Shown piece after piece: positions 19,672 to 29,551 of a stretch of 64,000 nt of DNA (positions within the stretch are counted from its first letter, which is position 1; the number at the start of each line of letters is the position of its first letter). Where the stretch lies: the NCBI GenBank assembly GCA_965199845.1, contig CBDATZ010000058.1, forward strand, positions 62,001 to 126,000, in the 5' to 3' direction. The notes below the pieces were generated by a model. That model did no database searches and had not been told where the DNA came from. It was given only the letters and a program-made list of their open reading frames with translations. The DNA comes from Ilyomonas sp965199845 (GTDB lineage: Bacteria > Bacteroidota > Bacteroidia > Chitinophagales > Chitinophagaceae). The position numbers and the translations under genes are program-made.

Positions 19672-21174
19672 ATGAAATTGCTTTGCTTCCTCACGCTGTT
19701 TATGTGCTATACAAGTTCATTTGCACAGCAAACAATCACATTAACCAAAAATCAATTGCAGGATAAAATAAAAGGTGGATGGGCAGGACAAACCATTGGC
19801 GTTACGTTTGGCGGTCCGTATGAGTTTCGCTACAATGGAACGTTTATACAAGACTATCAGCCCTTGCATTGGGATTCTTCTTTCATTAAAAACAACATGC
19901 TTAACAACGCTGGTCTGTACGATGATTTGTACATGGATTTGACCTTTGTTGATGTGTTTGAAAAATATGGATTGAACGCGCCGGTAGATTCGTTTGCCAA
20001 TGCGTTTGCTCATGCCGGTTATAAGCTTTGGCACGCTAACCAGGCAGCGCGTTATAATATTTTAAACGGTGTAAAAGCACCTGCTTCCGGCGACTGGCTG
20101 CACAACATACATGCAGATGATATAGACTACCAGATAGAGTGTGATTATGCAGGTTTGATGAGCCCGGCTATGCCCAATACGGCTTCGGCAATCAGCAATA
20201 AAATCGGGCATATTATGAACTATGGAGATGGCTGGTACGGTGGTGTTTTTATTGGTGCGATGTACACAATTGCCTTTGTTACGAACGATATTGATTCAAT
20301 TGTATCAGAAGCATTAAAAACAATACCGCAGCAAAGCACTTACTATCAATGTATCAGCGATGTAATTCATTGGCATAATCAATACCCAAATGACTGGCAG
20401 CGTACATGGTACGAAGTACAAAAGAAATGGTCAGATGATATGGCTTGCCCTGATGGCGTTTTTGAACCGTTTGATATAGATGCCAAAATCAATTCCGCTT
20501 ATGTTGTAATCGGTTTGTTGTATGGCAACGGAGACTTTACAAAATCACTCGGTATTGCCACTCGTTGCGGCCAGGATGCAGATTGTAATCCATCGTCGGT
20601 TGGTGGTATTTTAGGCACCATTATCGGCTATAATAAAATTCCTTCTTATTGGAAAAACGGATTGGCTGAAGCAGAAGATATCAACTTTAAATATACAGAT
20701 ATATCATTGCAGAAAGTGTATACATTGGGATTGAAGCATACACTGCAAAACATTAAAGCCAACGGCGGAACAATTGCCGGAGATTCTGTGCGAATAATTG
20801 TACAAAAACCACAAACCGTAAAGTTAGAACAAAGCTTTGATGGCATCTATCCGAAAGACAAAATAGTATATCAGCACACCATACAAAAAGAAATCAGCTT
20901 CAGTTTTGAAGGAACCGGGTTTTGCTTAGCCGGTGAAGCAGTGAAGAAGAAAAATAATGCTTCCGATTACACATTTATCACCGATTTGTATATAGATGGC
21001 AGGAAAGAAGAGACATCGCAACTGTCAACCGATTTTATCAAAAGAAAACAAGAACTGTTCTGGAAGTTTAATATAGCCAATGGAAAACATTGGGTGAAAA
21101 TCTATGTGCAAAATCCGCATCCTGATTACGAATTAAATAGCTGGTATTATATTGTATTCGGTAATACCAAATGA
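19672..21174 (+). CDS. Secreted ADP-ribosylglycohydrolase-fold protein
   Basis: A 500-residue protein with a signal peptide (about residues 1-19, SSFAQ). The ADP-ribosylglycohydrolase fold begins with GGWAGQTIGVTFGGPYEF. The first metal-binding block is YDDLYMDLTF (about residues 84-93). The C-terminal metal block is RCGQDADCNPSSVGG (about 300-315), the family's Asp-x-Asp site. An extra C-terminal domain of about 140 residues looks like a beta-sandwich. Exported members of this fold in Bacteroidota often lie in carbohydrate loci and may act on glycosides rather than ADP-ribose. It follows the GH20/NagX wreckage, so the substrate is unknown. Confidence 0.85.
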   Translation: MKLLCFLTLFMCYTSSFAQQTITLTKNQLQDKIKGGWAGQTIGVTFGGPYEFRYNGTFIQDYQPLHWDSSFIKNNMLNNAGLYDDLYMDLTFVDVFEKYGLNAPVDSFANAFAHAGYKLWHANQAARYNILNGVKAPASGDWLHNIHADDIDYQIECDYAGLMSPAMPNTASAISNKIGHIMNYGDGWYGGVFIGAMYTIAFVTNDIDSIVSEALKTIPQQSTYYQCISDVIHWHNQYPNDWQRTWYEVQKKWSDDMACPDGVFEPFDIDAKINSAYVVIGLLYGNGDFTKSLGIATRCGQDADCNPSSVGGILGTIIGYNKIPSYWKNGLAEAEDINFKYTDISLQKVYTLGLKHTLQNIKANGGTIAGDSVRIIVQKPQTVKLEQSFDGIYPKDKIVYQHTIQKEISFSFEGTGFCLAGEAVKKKNNASDYTFITDLYIDGRKEETSQLSTDFIKRKQELFWKFNIANGKHWVKIYVQNPHPDYELNSWYYIVFGNTK

Positions 21175-21667
21175 ATGAATAGTATTTATTATGGATATTT
21201 TTTGAAGGATTTGTTGATTACTAAACCACGGAAGATTTGACACTATTATTCAGAAAGTGAAGAAAAGATTGGATGAATCGTTATTATGACTACAAACATA
21301 TATTATTCGTTCGTTCTTCTACATAGAGATTAACTCAGTTTTCTGTCTGATTTAATAGTAAATAGTCAACTAGTGGTGGTTTATCTTCGTTGTGTCTGAA
21401 ACCATAATTGTCTTGTCCGCAACCGCTGCAAAAGTGCCAACATCATTAGTCTTGCGGCACTCACAAGTTTAAATTTTTTTCTTTATGAAAGCGATGTAAT
21501 GGTTATGATAAGAAAGGAATACAAAGTGCAATGCGCACTACATAAAAGTGCCTCCATATCAGTTCGTATTCCTTCCGGCTGATATTTTTTTCATAATAAA
21601 ATGATCCTGAATTTGATACTATCATATACCATTTTTATCCCGATTTTTTATAGAGACATAGTATAAA
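21175..21667. other. Intergenic stretch with a small inverted repeat
   Basis: No gene is supported. AAGGAATAC (21514-21522) and GTATTCCTT (21566-21574) can pair, enclosing AGTGC/GCACT (21525-21539). It lies about 95 bp beyond the 3' end of the phosphoketolase gene and could be a transcript end, but there is no clear T-run. Confidence 0.4.
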
Positions 21668-24025
21668 TCAGCTTTTCCATTTCCATCCTTTTACTTCCGG
21701 CATATCGGTGCCGTTTTCGCGGATATAGTTTCTGTGTTTGATGAGATTATCCTGCATTTCCTGCTTCAGGTAAGCACCTTTATCGCCCAGTTTCGGCAGC
21801 CGGTCTATTACATCCTGCACCAAATCAAAACGATCCATTTCATTCAAAACGGTCATATCAAAAGGCGTGGTAATCGTGCCTTCTTCCTTGTATCCGCGTA
21901 CATGAATATTCCTGTGGTTGGTGCGACGATAGGTAAGCCGGTGAATGAGCCACGGATAAGCATGAAATGCAAAAATGACCGGTTTGTCTTTGGTAAACAG
22001 GGAATCAAAATCAGCATCGCTTAACCCATGCGGGTGCTCGGTTTCAGGCTGCAATTTCATCAGGTCAACAACATTGACCACACGTATTTTCAGGTCGGGT
22101 AATTTTTGTCGCAAAATAGAAACTGCCGCTAATGTTTCAAGCGTTGGTACATCGCCTGCGCAACCCATCACCACATCCGGTTCGGTGCCTTCATCATTGC
22201 TTGCCCACGTCCAGATACCAATGCCTTTGGTGCAATGAATGACCGCTTCTTCCATAGTGAGCCATTGTGGTGACGGATGCTTGCCAGCCACTACCACATT
22301 TACATAATGACGGCTTCGTAAACAATGATCCATCACAGATAATAAACAGTTCGCATCGGGCGGTAAGTACACACGCACAACCGATGCTTTTTTATTTACC
22401 ACCAAATCAATAAAGCCCGGATCCTGGTGAGTAAATCCATTGTGATCCTGCCGCCATACATGCGAGGCAAGAAGAATATTTAAAGAAGGCAATTTTTTGC
22501 GCCAGCTTAAATTCGATGTTATCTTCAGCCATTTTGCATGTTGATTAAACATCGAATCAATAATATGAATAAAGGCTTCATAACAATTGAACAAGCCATG
22601 CCTGCCTGTTAAGAGATACCCTTCCAGCCAGCCTTCGCACTGATGCTCGCTCAACACTTCCATTACCCGGCCTTCTTTTTTCAAAAACTCATCACCATCT
22701 TCTGTCTCCGCTTCCCACTGGCGGTTCGTGGCTTCAAATACAGCGTTCAATTTATTGGATAATGTTTCATCGGGACCAAACAACCGGAAGTTGTTTTGTT
22801 CTTTATTTTGTTTGATAATATCCCGGATGAATGTGCCTAATACCAATGTATCGCCCGGCCCTGCTATACTTCTTTCCTTTACATCAAAACCATATTCTTT
22901 GAAATCGGGCATGTACAATTCATGCGTTCGCTTGCCGCCATTGGCAGTAGGATTGGCGCCCATTCTTTGTTCACCTTCAGGAGCCAGCGCAGCCAGTTCT
23001 GCTTTGAAACGTCCTTCTTCGTCAAACAACTCGTCAGGCTTATAACTCCGTAACCATTCTTCCAACAGGTGTAAATGTTCAGGATTGTTTGCCGGGTCGG
23101 AAAGCGGCACCTGGTGCGACCGGAACGAGCCTTCTACTTTCAGTCCATTGACATATTTCGGACCTGTCCAGCCCTTGGGTGATTTTAAAATAATCATAGG
23201 CCAGCAAGGTCTCTTCGCATCATCATTATCAATCGCAGCCGCTTTGATGGCTTTAATTTCTCCTGTTACGGTATCTAATAATTCCGCCATTTTGCGGTGC
23301 ATCTCCATCGGGTCGCTGCCTTCAATGAGATAAGGCTTCCAGCCATAACCAGTAAATAAATTATGAAGTTCTTCATCACCAATCCTGGCTAATATAGTTG
23401 GATTCGCAATCTTATATCCATTCAAATGAAGAATCGGAAGTACAACACCGTCGGTAATAGGGTTGAGAAATTTATTAGAATGCCACGCTGTTGCCAACGG
23501 TCCTGTTTCGGCTTCACCATCGCCGATGATGCAGGAAACAATTAAATCGGGGTTGTCAAATGCAGCACCAAAAGCATGACTTAATGAATATCCTAACTCG
23601 CCGCCTTCGTGCATGGAACCGGGACATTCCGGCGATACATGACTTGGGATACCGCCTGGAAAAGAGAACTGCCGGAAGAGCTTTTTCAATCCTTCTTCGT
23701 TCCGGCTGATGGCAGGATAAATCTCCGTATAAGTGCCTTCCAGATAAGTGTTCGCTACAAGGGCAGGACCACCATGACCGGGACCGGATATGTAAATCAT
23801 ATCAAGATCATACTTCTTAATAATGCGGTTGAGATGAACATAAATGAAGTTCTGTCCCGGCGTGGTTCCCCAATGCCCGAGCAGCATTTGTTTGATATGT
23901 TCTAACCGCAACGGCTCCTTCAATAAAGGATTATCGCGCAAATAAATTTGTCCTACGGAAAGATAATTGGCAGCGCGCCAGTAGGCATCAATTTTATATA
24001 TTTCTTCTCCTGATATGATTTCCAT
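21668..24025 (-). CDS. xfp: Phosphoketolase (xylulose-5-P / fructose-6-P)
   Basis: The enzyme splits xylulose-5-phosphate or fructose-6-phosphate with phosphate into acetyl phosphate and a triose or tetrose phosphate, using thiamine diphosphate in the cytoplasm. At 785 residues it has full length. Recognisable blocks are the N-terminal YWRAANYLSVGQIYL and LLGHWGTTPGQNFIYVHLN. The substrate and TPP region has ISGPGHGGPA, FPGGIPSHVSPE and the metal motif IGDGEAETGPLATAW. The C-terminal half carries DGFTHQDPG-like SHVWRQDHNGFTHQDPG. No acetate kinase or transaldolase gene is adjacent, so it seems transcribed alone. Confidence 0.95.
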   Translation of the reverse strand: MEIISGEEIYKIDAYWRAANYLSVGQIYLRDNPLLKEPLRLEHIKQMLLGHWGTTPGQNFIYVHLNRIIKKYDLDMIYISGPGHGGPALVANTYLEGTYTEIYPAISRNEEGLKKLFRQFSFPGGIPSHVSPECPGSMHEGGELGYSLSHAFGAAFDNPDLIVSCIIGDGEAETGPLATAWHSNKFLNPITDGVVLPILHLNGYKIANPTILARIGDEELHNLFTGYGWKPYLIEGSDPMEMHRKMAELLDTVTGEIKAIKAAAIDNDDAKRPCWPMIILKSPKGWTGPKYVNGLKVEGSFRSHQVPLSDPANNPEHLHLLEEWLRSYKPDELFDEEGRFKAELAALAPEGEQRMGANPTANGGKRTHELYMPDFKEYGFDVKERSIAGPGDTLVLGTFIRDIIKQNKEQNNFRLFGPDETLSNKLNAVFEATNRQWEAETEDGDEFLKKEGRVMEVLSEHQCEGWLEGYLLTGRHGLFNCYEAFIHIIDSMFNQHAKWLKITSNLSWRKKLPSLNILLASHVWRQDHNGFTHQDPGFIDLVVNKKASVVRVYLPPDANCLLSVMDHCLRSRHYVNVVVAGKHPSPQWLTMEEAVIHCTKGIGIWTWASNDEGTEPDVVMGCAGDVPTLETLAAVSILRQKLPDLKIRVVNVVDLMKLQPETEHPHGLSDADFDSLFTKDKPVIFAFHAYPWLIHRLTYRRTNHRNIHVRGYKEEGTITTPFDMTVLNEMDRFDLVQDVIDRLPKLGDKGAYLKQEMQDNLIKHRNYIRENGTDMPEVKGWKWKS

Positions 24026-24535
24026 GAATTGGTGTTTGTTATGATAAAATCTGTTTTATATTGTGTTTTGTAAATTACCGGCAAGGTTGCAAAGAGAAAC
24101 ATTTTAAAAAATGAAATGATATTTACCGTAGAGCTGCCATGCCTTACCGGCATAACATGGCTGGTGCTTTCTTTTGTATGCTAATCAATGAAATTCTAAA
24201 CAGCATCACTTATGCCGTAATTATCAAGCCAAAAAAAGCAGGCACTTCGCCAAATGTTTTCTTGCGCAGGATATAGAGGCAGCCACAAAGAAAATAAATT
24301 ATGATTTCAGTGGTGTTGATAAAACAGGAAAAATCATGGGCTTGCGTTACAATGCTGCTTATCTTTTCTCAACCGCTTAATACCTTGTTTCGAACACTTG
24401 TGTTTATAGACTTAGCCAAGTCAGGGTGAAGAAAGGCAACCGGAATACATATCGCTTATCTTATAACCGGTTCTCTATTGTTCGCGTTATATTATCCATA
24501 GATACATCGCCAAAAATATGTTCAAACATTGCAAA
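24026..24535. other. Intergenic stretch without supported gene
   Basis: About 510 bp. A short plus-strand stretch near 24290-24380 reads YDFSGVDKTGKIMGLRYNAA before a stop; it looks like a gene fragment but I do not recognise it. No clear start or neighbouring frame supports a real gene. Confidence 0.4.
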
Positions 24536-24574
24536 AACATAAACAGAAGATACGCTGTATCTTCTGTTTATGTT
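24536..24574 (-). terminator. Strong intrinsic terminator of the CotH gene
   Basis: A perfect 18-bp stem (AACATAAACAGAAGATAC paired with its exact complement) closes a 3-base loop at 24554-24556. Read on the minus strand the stem is followed by TTTTTGC. It starts 39 bp after the stop of the minus-strand CotH gene. Confidence 0.9.
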
Positions 24575-24613
24575 CACACGTCGAAAAATTGCTTTTTGAA
24601 GCTCACAAACTTA

Positions 24614-26506
24614 CTATTGCAACATCAGCTTCACGGTCTGAGTGTCAGTACCCTTGTTAAATTGAACTATATACAACCCGCTGCCTTTACCCTGCAGAAA
24701 CTGGTTTAGCTTATTGGTCAGCATGGTAATATTTCCCGTTGCAGTACCTATCATTTTACCTTCGGCTGAAACGACTTTCATAGTTATTTCACTCAGGGCA
24801 TTATTGCCATAAATTGTAAACCTTCCCTTTCCCGGGTTCGGGCTGATGGAAAACGAATTGTTGTTTAAGGATGATACCACGATGGTATTGGATAGTTTAG
24901 CTGAACCATCATTGTTTACTACCTTAAGCCGGTACAATGCACTTTTTTTATCAGCCGCTATATGAGTGAATTGATAAGCAGCGCCCGGAGCCATATTATT
25001 AGCTGTGATATATCCTACTTTAATAAACTCTGTCCCGTCAGAAGAATATTCAATTTCATAGCCGGCAACATCAACTTCTTCTGCTGTTTTCCATTGCAGA
25101 TTATTCATGCCTTTGTTTCCTTGCCCGGTGAAAGAGATCAGTTGGACAGGCAGCACATCGCGGGAAGCGCATTCGCCGATCTGCGGCAGGTTATTGTCGA
25201 GCCAGTTAATGCGTCGAACAAGAAATTCTTTCAAATTTTTTATTTCACCTGCATAAGTATTGGCAATCGGTTCCGGGTTTGGCCATACATACGTGCCGAG
25301 CACCGGCCATTTGGCAAAGTGACGCTGGCGCGCTTCCGCCGTTACTGCTATTACAGAGTCAATTAGTTTGTTAATATGTTGTGCGCTAAGCGTGGTTTTG
25401 CGAAGCTCATTCCAGCGGCAACGCAGGTGCGATTCAAAAGCTGTATCCTGCATAAAGCGATTCCACCAGAAAGGCACACTGTTGGCGTCGAATGAACATA
25501 CGTTGTTGAAACGGTACGCCCAGCCACTTACATTGCTGCCATTGCAATAGTTGGCATTATGAAAAGCAATGTCGTAATCCCAAACCGGACCGGCAATGAT
25601 CTTTTTGTTTACATCGTCCCTGTCTTTGTGCAGATAGGTACTGATGCGATAGCCATCTACATTACGGCTTACTTCATTTATAATAAAATAATCAATAAAA
25701 GAAGCTTCATCGGCAAAGTTGCGGAAGCCTTTTACGGAGTCTTGAAAATCAGCACTTTTCAACGCGGTTTCAAAACTGTCTGAATAGCTTTCAATATAAG
25801 CTTTCTGTGCATCGGTAATATCTTCAGCTTTAGGATACTCGTATTTATAGTGAATGTAATTGCCGCTCTGAAGAGCTCTGTAAGGCGAGTACCAGGCATC
25901 AGCATTTTTATCAATACTGTAAATATAGCCGCCCGTAATTTTATCGGCTGCCGTATCTTCCGGTTCCAGTTTCTTAATGTTTACCCTGCCTTTATTTCGC
26001 TTTATTCTTTCCATGAAAACATAGATGCCAATGTATTCGCCATTGAGTAATACTTCTACATATTTTGTGTGTGCTGCCCACTGCCCGAAGGCGTTGCTGA
26101 AATTATAAGCAAGCACATTGCGCATTAATGTTTTGTCTGTATATGGTGCATACAACACCCAATCGCTTTCGGATGGCAGACCAAAAATGCTTTGATCTAT
26201 ATCTTCATCATTGGCATCGCGAAGCTCAATGCTGTACGACTTCATCGGGAAGCTCTGCGAGCTTTGTCCGCGCACTTCAATACCAATTTTTCCGTTGTAT
26301 TCATTGTAGGGATCGGTAATATTGTTTCGCACACCATCTCCGTTATTAATGATTCCCATACTGGCATCAATCTTCGGTTCATCAGGAATCGTTTGCCCGT
26401 TTGTATTGATAACCACAATCGGCAAATTCGAGGAAGTCAGCGTAACCTGTGCATTTCCTTTTGCACAAATAAAAAAAATGAAAAGAAAGAAGTAAAAGTG
26501 TTTCAT
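24614..26506 (-). CDS. CotH kinase family protein with type IX secretion sorting tail
   Basis: A 630-residue secreted protein. A signal peptide covers residues 1-19 (KGNAQ). A CotH domain spans about residues 60-440: IGIEVRGQSSQSFPMKSY, the block RNVLAYNFSNAFGQ, EYIGIYVFMERIKR, and GPVWDYDIAFHNA. CotH proteins are atypical protein kinases first described in spore coats. A linker domain (VLPVQLISFTGQ then LQWKTAEEVDVAGYEIEYS) precedes a type A T9SS sorting domain of about 75 residues (FSISPNPGKGRFTIYG to GLYIVQFNKGTDTQTVKLML). The protein is therefore expected on the cell surface or outside. It is monocistronic with a strong terminator downstream. Confidence 0.9.
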   Translation of the reverse strand: MKHFYFFLFIFFICAKGNAQVTLTSSNLPIVVINTNGQTIPDEPKIDASMGIINNGDGVRNNITDPYNEYNGKIGIEVRGQSSQSFPMKSYSIELRDANDEDIDQSIFGLPSESDWVLYAPYTDKTLMRNVLAYNFSNAFGQWAAHTKYVEVLLNGEYIGIYVFMERIKRNKGRVNIKKLEPEDTAADKITGGYIYSIDKNADAWYSPYRALQSGNYIHYKYEYPKAEDITDAQKAYIESYSDSFETALKSADFQDSVKGFRNFADEASFIDYFIINEVSRNVDGYRISTYLHKDRDDVNKKIIAGPVWDYDIAFHNANYCNGSNVSGWAYRFNNVCSFDANSVPFWWNRFMQDTAFESHLRCRWNELRKTTLSAQHINKLIDSVIAVTAEARQRHFAKWPVLGTYVWPNPEPIANTYAGEIKNLKEFLVRRINWLDNNLPQIGECASRDVLPVQLISFTGQGNKGMNNLQWKTAEEVDVAGYEIEYSSDGTEFIKVGYITANNMAPGAAYQFTHIAADKKSALYRLKVVNNDGSAKLSNTIVVSSLNNNSFSISPNPGKGRFTIYGNNALSEITMKVVSAEGKMIGTATGNITMLTNKLNQFLQGKGSGLYIVQFNKGTDTQTVKLMLQ

Positions 26507-26911
26507 AGCGGCAGGTTTTATATGAGGTGATGTAATTGTTATGCAAATAAAATGATTTTCTATCTTTTTATTTCTCTCTTTTATGCATCATCTTTTACTA
26601 AAAAAGTAACAGTTTGATATTATACATGGTTATGCGCTGTGTAAGAAATCTTTCCTTTTTAGCTCAGCGAAATTTACAACTTTGCCGAATTTGCGTTTTA
26701 GTTTGTAATGTCTGTATCAGGAAGTTACAGACTTTCGTATAAATAAGAAGAAGTTGCAAACTACAGGTGTTCGAAGCAATGAAAAGCTGTTCACGATACG
26801 CATTTCTCTTTATCTCTTTTATCTTGATGGAAAATTTCTAACCAAATAAAATAACCAGCCACAAGCTTTGTTTTTCATTTATAAGCTTACGCTGTTTATT
26901 TTTGTATTGAT
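26507..26911. other. Intergenic region between divergent genes
   Basis: About 405 bp separating the CotH gene (leftward) from the DUF6660/TonB receptor pair (rightward), so it should hold both promoters. I could not fix a perfect TAnnTTTG box with a matching upstream element. No gene is supported. Confidence 0.4.
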
Positions 26912-27217
26912 TTGCGAAGTTTAGTTTTCATATTATCACTTTATATTTTGTTCTGTTCGCTTGTGCCTTGCAACTTGTTTGATAAGTGCAACGAACAGGA
27001 GAAAACAACTCAAAACTCTAAATCAAAACCTGCCCAAGATTGCAATGGTTGTACTCCTTTTTCGATATGTTCTGTTTCACATAGTTTTACAGTTAACCAG
27101 GTAAACTTTTGCATTCAACCTCTGTCATTTCATACCAAACCTTCTTATACCAACTTTTCCATTTCTGCCAAATCAGGATACTGCTTTTCTTTCTTTCAGC
27201 CTCCACGCATTGCTTAG
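26912..27217 (+). CDS. Small Cys-rich DUF6660-type protein
   Basis: A 101-residue protein beginning at TTG; no in-frame ATG exists upstream and the N-terminus is a clear hydrophobic signal (LVFILSLYILFCSLVPC). The middle has the cysteine cluster CNGCTPFSICSVSHSF and the end is FFQPPRIA. This resembles the DUF6660 family, small Bacteroidota proteins found directly upstream of TonB-dependent receptors. The receptor start lies 54 bp downstream. The Cys/His cluster suggests a metal-linked role (inference). The TTG start is the weak point of the call. Confidence 0.7.
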   Translation: MRSLVFILSLYILFCSLVPCNLFDKCNEQEKTTQNSKSKPAQDCNGCTPFSICSVSHSFTVNQVNFCIQPLSFHTKPSYTNFSISAKSGYCFSFFQPPRIA

Positions 27218-27270
27218 TTAGTCTTACCAGCTATATTATTCAATTACCTGATTTATTTTTTACAACAAGT

Positions 27271-29427
27271 ATGAAAGCTATACTATCATTATGTATTGTG
27301 CTGCTCGCCTGTATACAGATTCGTGCACAGCATACCATCAAGTTATCTATAAAAAGCAATGAAGAAAAGCAGCCGTTAAACGGTGCTGCGGCTGTAATAA
27401 AATCATTACACAGAACAACGCTTTCCGACAGTGCAGGGTTAGCCATATTTACCAATATTCCTGAAGGCAGTTATACCATTCATGTTTCTTTTGTAGGGCT
27501 ACAACAACAGTCTGTAATCGTTCAGACAAATCAGTCAACGGATACTACTGTTTTCGTTTTATTAGAGCCAGGTGAAGAAGACGAAAGCGAGATAATAGTT
27601 ACCAGCACAAGAACCAGCCGAACGATAAGTGATATACCTACAAGAATAGAAACCATATCCGGCGAGGAACTGACAGAGAAAGCAAATATGAAACCGGGTG
27701 ACATCCGTATGTTATTAAACGAAAGTACAGGTATACAAACACAACAAACCTCAGCTACTTCATATAATTCCAGTATCCGGATACAAGGGTTAGACGGACG
27801 ATATACACAGATATTAAGAGATGGCTTTCCGTTGTATTCCGGCTTCTCCGGTGGTCTTAGCTTAATGCAGGTTGCGCCTTTAGATTTGAAGCAGATAGAA
27901 GTAATTAAAGGTTCCTCTTCTACTTTGTATGGTGGTGGCGCAATTGCCGGTTTGGTAAACCTGATTTCAAAAACGCCGGCTAACAAAAGAGAATTAAATT
28001 TCTTAGCGAATGCCACAACAGCCGGCGGTCTTGATCTCAGCGGTTTTTACAGTGAAAAGTTTAAAAGAATCGGGATAACATTATTTGGGTCACGAAATAC
28101 AGGCAGCCCTTATGATCCTGCTGGTATTGACTTAACTGCCATACCAAAATTTGAACGATACACCATCAATCCAAAGCTTTTTATTTATGGTGATAAATTA
28201 ACAGCCAATGTAGGATTTAGCTATGTCACAGAAGACCGCACAGGCGGCAGTATAGACTATATCAAAAAAGGAACGCCAGGTTATTTTGAGAAGAATAACA
28301 CAGACAGGTTCACCACGCAGGCAGAGTTGATATATCAACTAAGCGATAACTCTGAGTTACATTTTAAAAACAGTTACAACCGGTTTAATCGCCTTATCCA
28401 GATACCTTCTTATACTTTCAAAGGCTTGCAGCAATCTACATTTTCAGAAGCTACGTTTAGCAACAGCAAAGAGAAAGTAAATTGGATAGCCGGTGCAAAC
28501 TTATTAACTGATGATTTTGCAGAAGACAAACAAAGCAACAACGCTGTAAGAAATTATAACTATACAACTATTGGTGCATTCATTCAAAACACATGGTTAG
28601 TAAACAAGCTGTTTACATTAGAGACAGGATTGCGGAGTGATTATGTTAAGCCATATGGATTTCAGCTATTGCCACGAATATCAGCCATGCTTAAACTAAC
28701 ACCAAAACTGACAACAAGATTAGGCGGTGGATTAGGTTATAAAACACCAACTATATTTAACGAAGAAGCAGAAAAAGTGCAGTTCCAAAACATCCTGCCA
28801 ATCAATGAAAATACAGTCGGTTATGAACGGTCCGCTGGCGGAAGTTTTGATATAAATTATCGAATCCGGATTGGTAACGTAAGCATTGCCATCAACCAGT
28901 TATTCTTTTATACAAGACTTAATAAGCCATTAATATTAGACACTTCAAATGCGCCGTTATTAGCCTTTATTAACGCGAATGGTCACATAGATACAAGAGG
29001 CATGGAAACAAATCTTCGGTTTACTTACCAGCATTTTAAACTGTTTTTAGGCTACACATATGCAGATGCGAATACACACTTTAATCACGTCAGAAGCTGG
29101 CTTCCTCTAACAGCCAGGCACAGGCTGAATAATGTATTGATGTATGAAATAGAAGGCAAGCTGAAGATGGGTGCAGAAGCCTATTATTATAGCTCTCAAA
29201 AACTTAACGATGGCACTGCCGGCAAATCTTACTGGACATTTGGATTCATGGCTGAAAAGACATGGAAGCATTTTTCAGTATTCATCAATTTTGAAAACTT
29301 TACTGACACAAGACAAACAAGGTTCGATACAATCTTCACCGGCACAATTACGAATCCTGTGTTCAAAGATATTTATGCACCGGTTGATGGATTTGTGGTA
29401 AACGGTGGTGTAAAAATCAAGATATAG
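27271..29427 (+). CDS. TonB-dependent receptor (siderophore/metal type)
   Basis: 718 residues from the ATG at 27271; a longer open frame upstream is not coding because it overlaps the DUF6660 gene in another frame. Signal peptide about 1-20 (IQIRAQ), carboxypeptidase-regulatory-like domain about 21-110 (DSAGLAIFTNIPEGSYTIHVSF), plug domain about 125-240 (IRIQGLDGRYTQILRDGFPL, then IEVIKGSSSTLYGGGAIAGLVNLI), then a 22-strand-type barrel to the C-terminus. It is shorter than SusC proteins and has no SusD partner, which fits a metal-chelate or vitamin receptor. The upstream Cys-rich small gene supports a metal-linked substrate; this is inference. Confidence 0.92.
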   Translation: MKAILSLCIVLLACIQIRAQHTIKLSIKSNEEKQPLNGAAAVIKSLHRTTLSDSAGLAIFTNIPEGSYTIHVSFVGLQQQSVIVQTNQSTDTTVFVLLEPGEEDESEIIVTSTRTSRTISDIPTRIETISGEELTEKANMKPGDIRMLLNESTGIQTQQTSATSYNSSIRIQGLDGRYTQILRDGFPLYSGFSGGLSLMQVAPLDLKQIEVIKGSSSTLYGGGAIAGLVNLISKTPANKRELNFLANATTAGGLDLSGFYSEKFKRIGITLFGSRNTGSPYDPAGIDLTAIPKFERYTINPKLFIYGDKLTANVGFSYVTEDRTGGSIDYIKKGTPGYFEKNNTDRFTTQAELIYQLSDNSELHFKNSYNRFNRLIQIPSYTFKGLQQSTFSEATFSNSKEKVNWIAGANLLTDDFAEDKQSNNAVRNYNYTTIGAFIQNTWLVNKLFTLETGLRSDYVKPYGFQLLPRISAMLKLTPKLTTRLGGGLGYKTPTIFNEEAEKVQFQNILPINENTVGYERSAGGSFDINYRIRIGNVSIAINQLFFYTRLNKPLILDTSNAPLLAFINANGHIDTRGMETNLRFTYQHFKLFLGYTYADANTHFNHVRSWLPLTARHRLNNVLMYEIEGKLKMGAEAYYYSSQKLNDGTAGKSYWTFGFMAEKTWKHFSVFINFENFTDTRQTRFDTIFTGTITNPVFKDIYAPVDGFVVNGGVKIKI

Positions 29428-29551
29428 TTTTTGCTAAGTCAGGTTGTTTAAAACGTTAGATAGCGCATAAACAAAAGCCTTGATTCAGCCATGTGAAAAT
29501 TAAATAGCTTGTATGAGATTTAAGATAATAAAATTATCTGTAACTATATTT

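Noticed and set aside
22728..23333. Plus-strand ORFs inside the phosphoketolase gene
   Set aside because: They are antisense shadows of a strongly conserved enzyme gene.
27531..28016. 161-codon minus-strand ORF in the TonB receptor gene
   Set aside because: Antisense shadow; the plus strand shows plug-domain motifs here.
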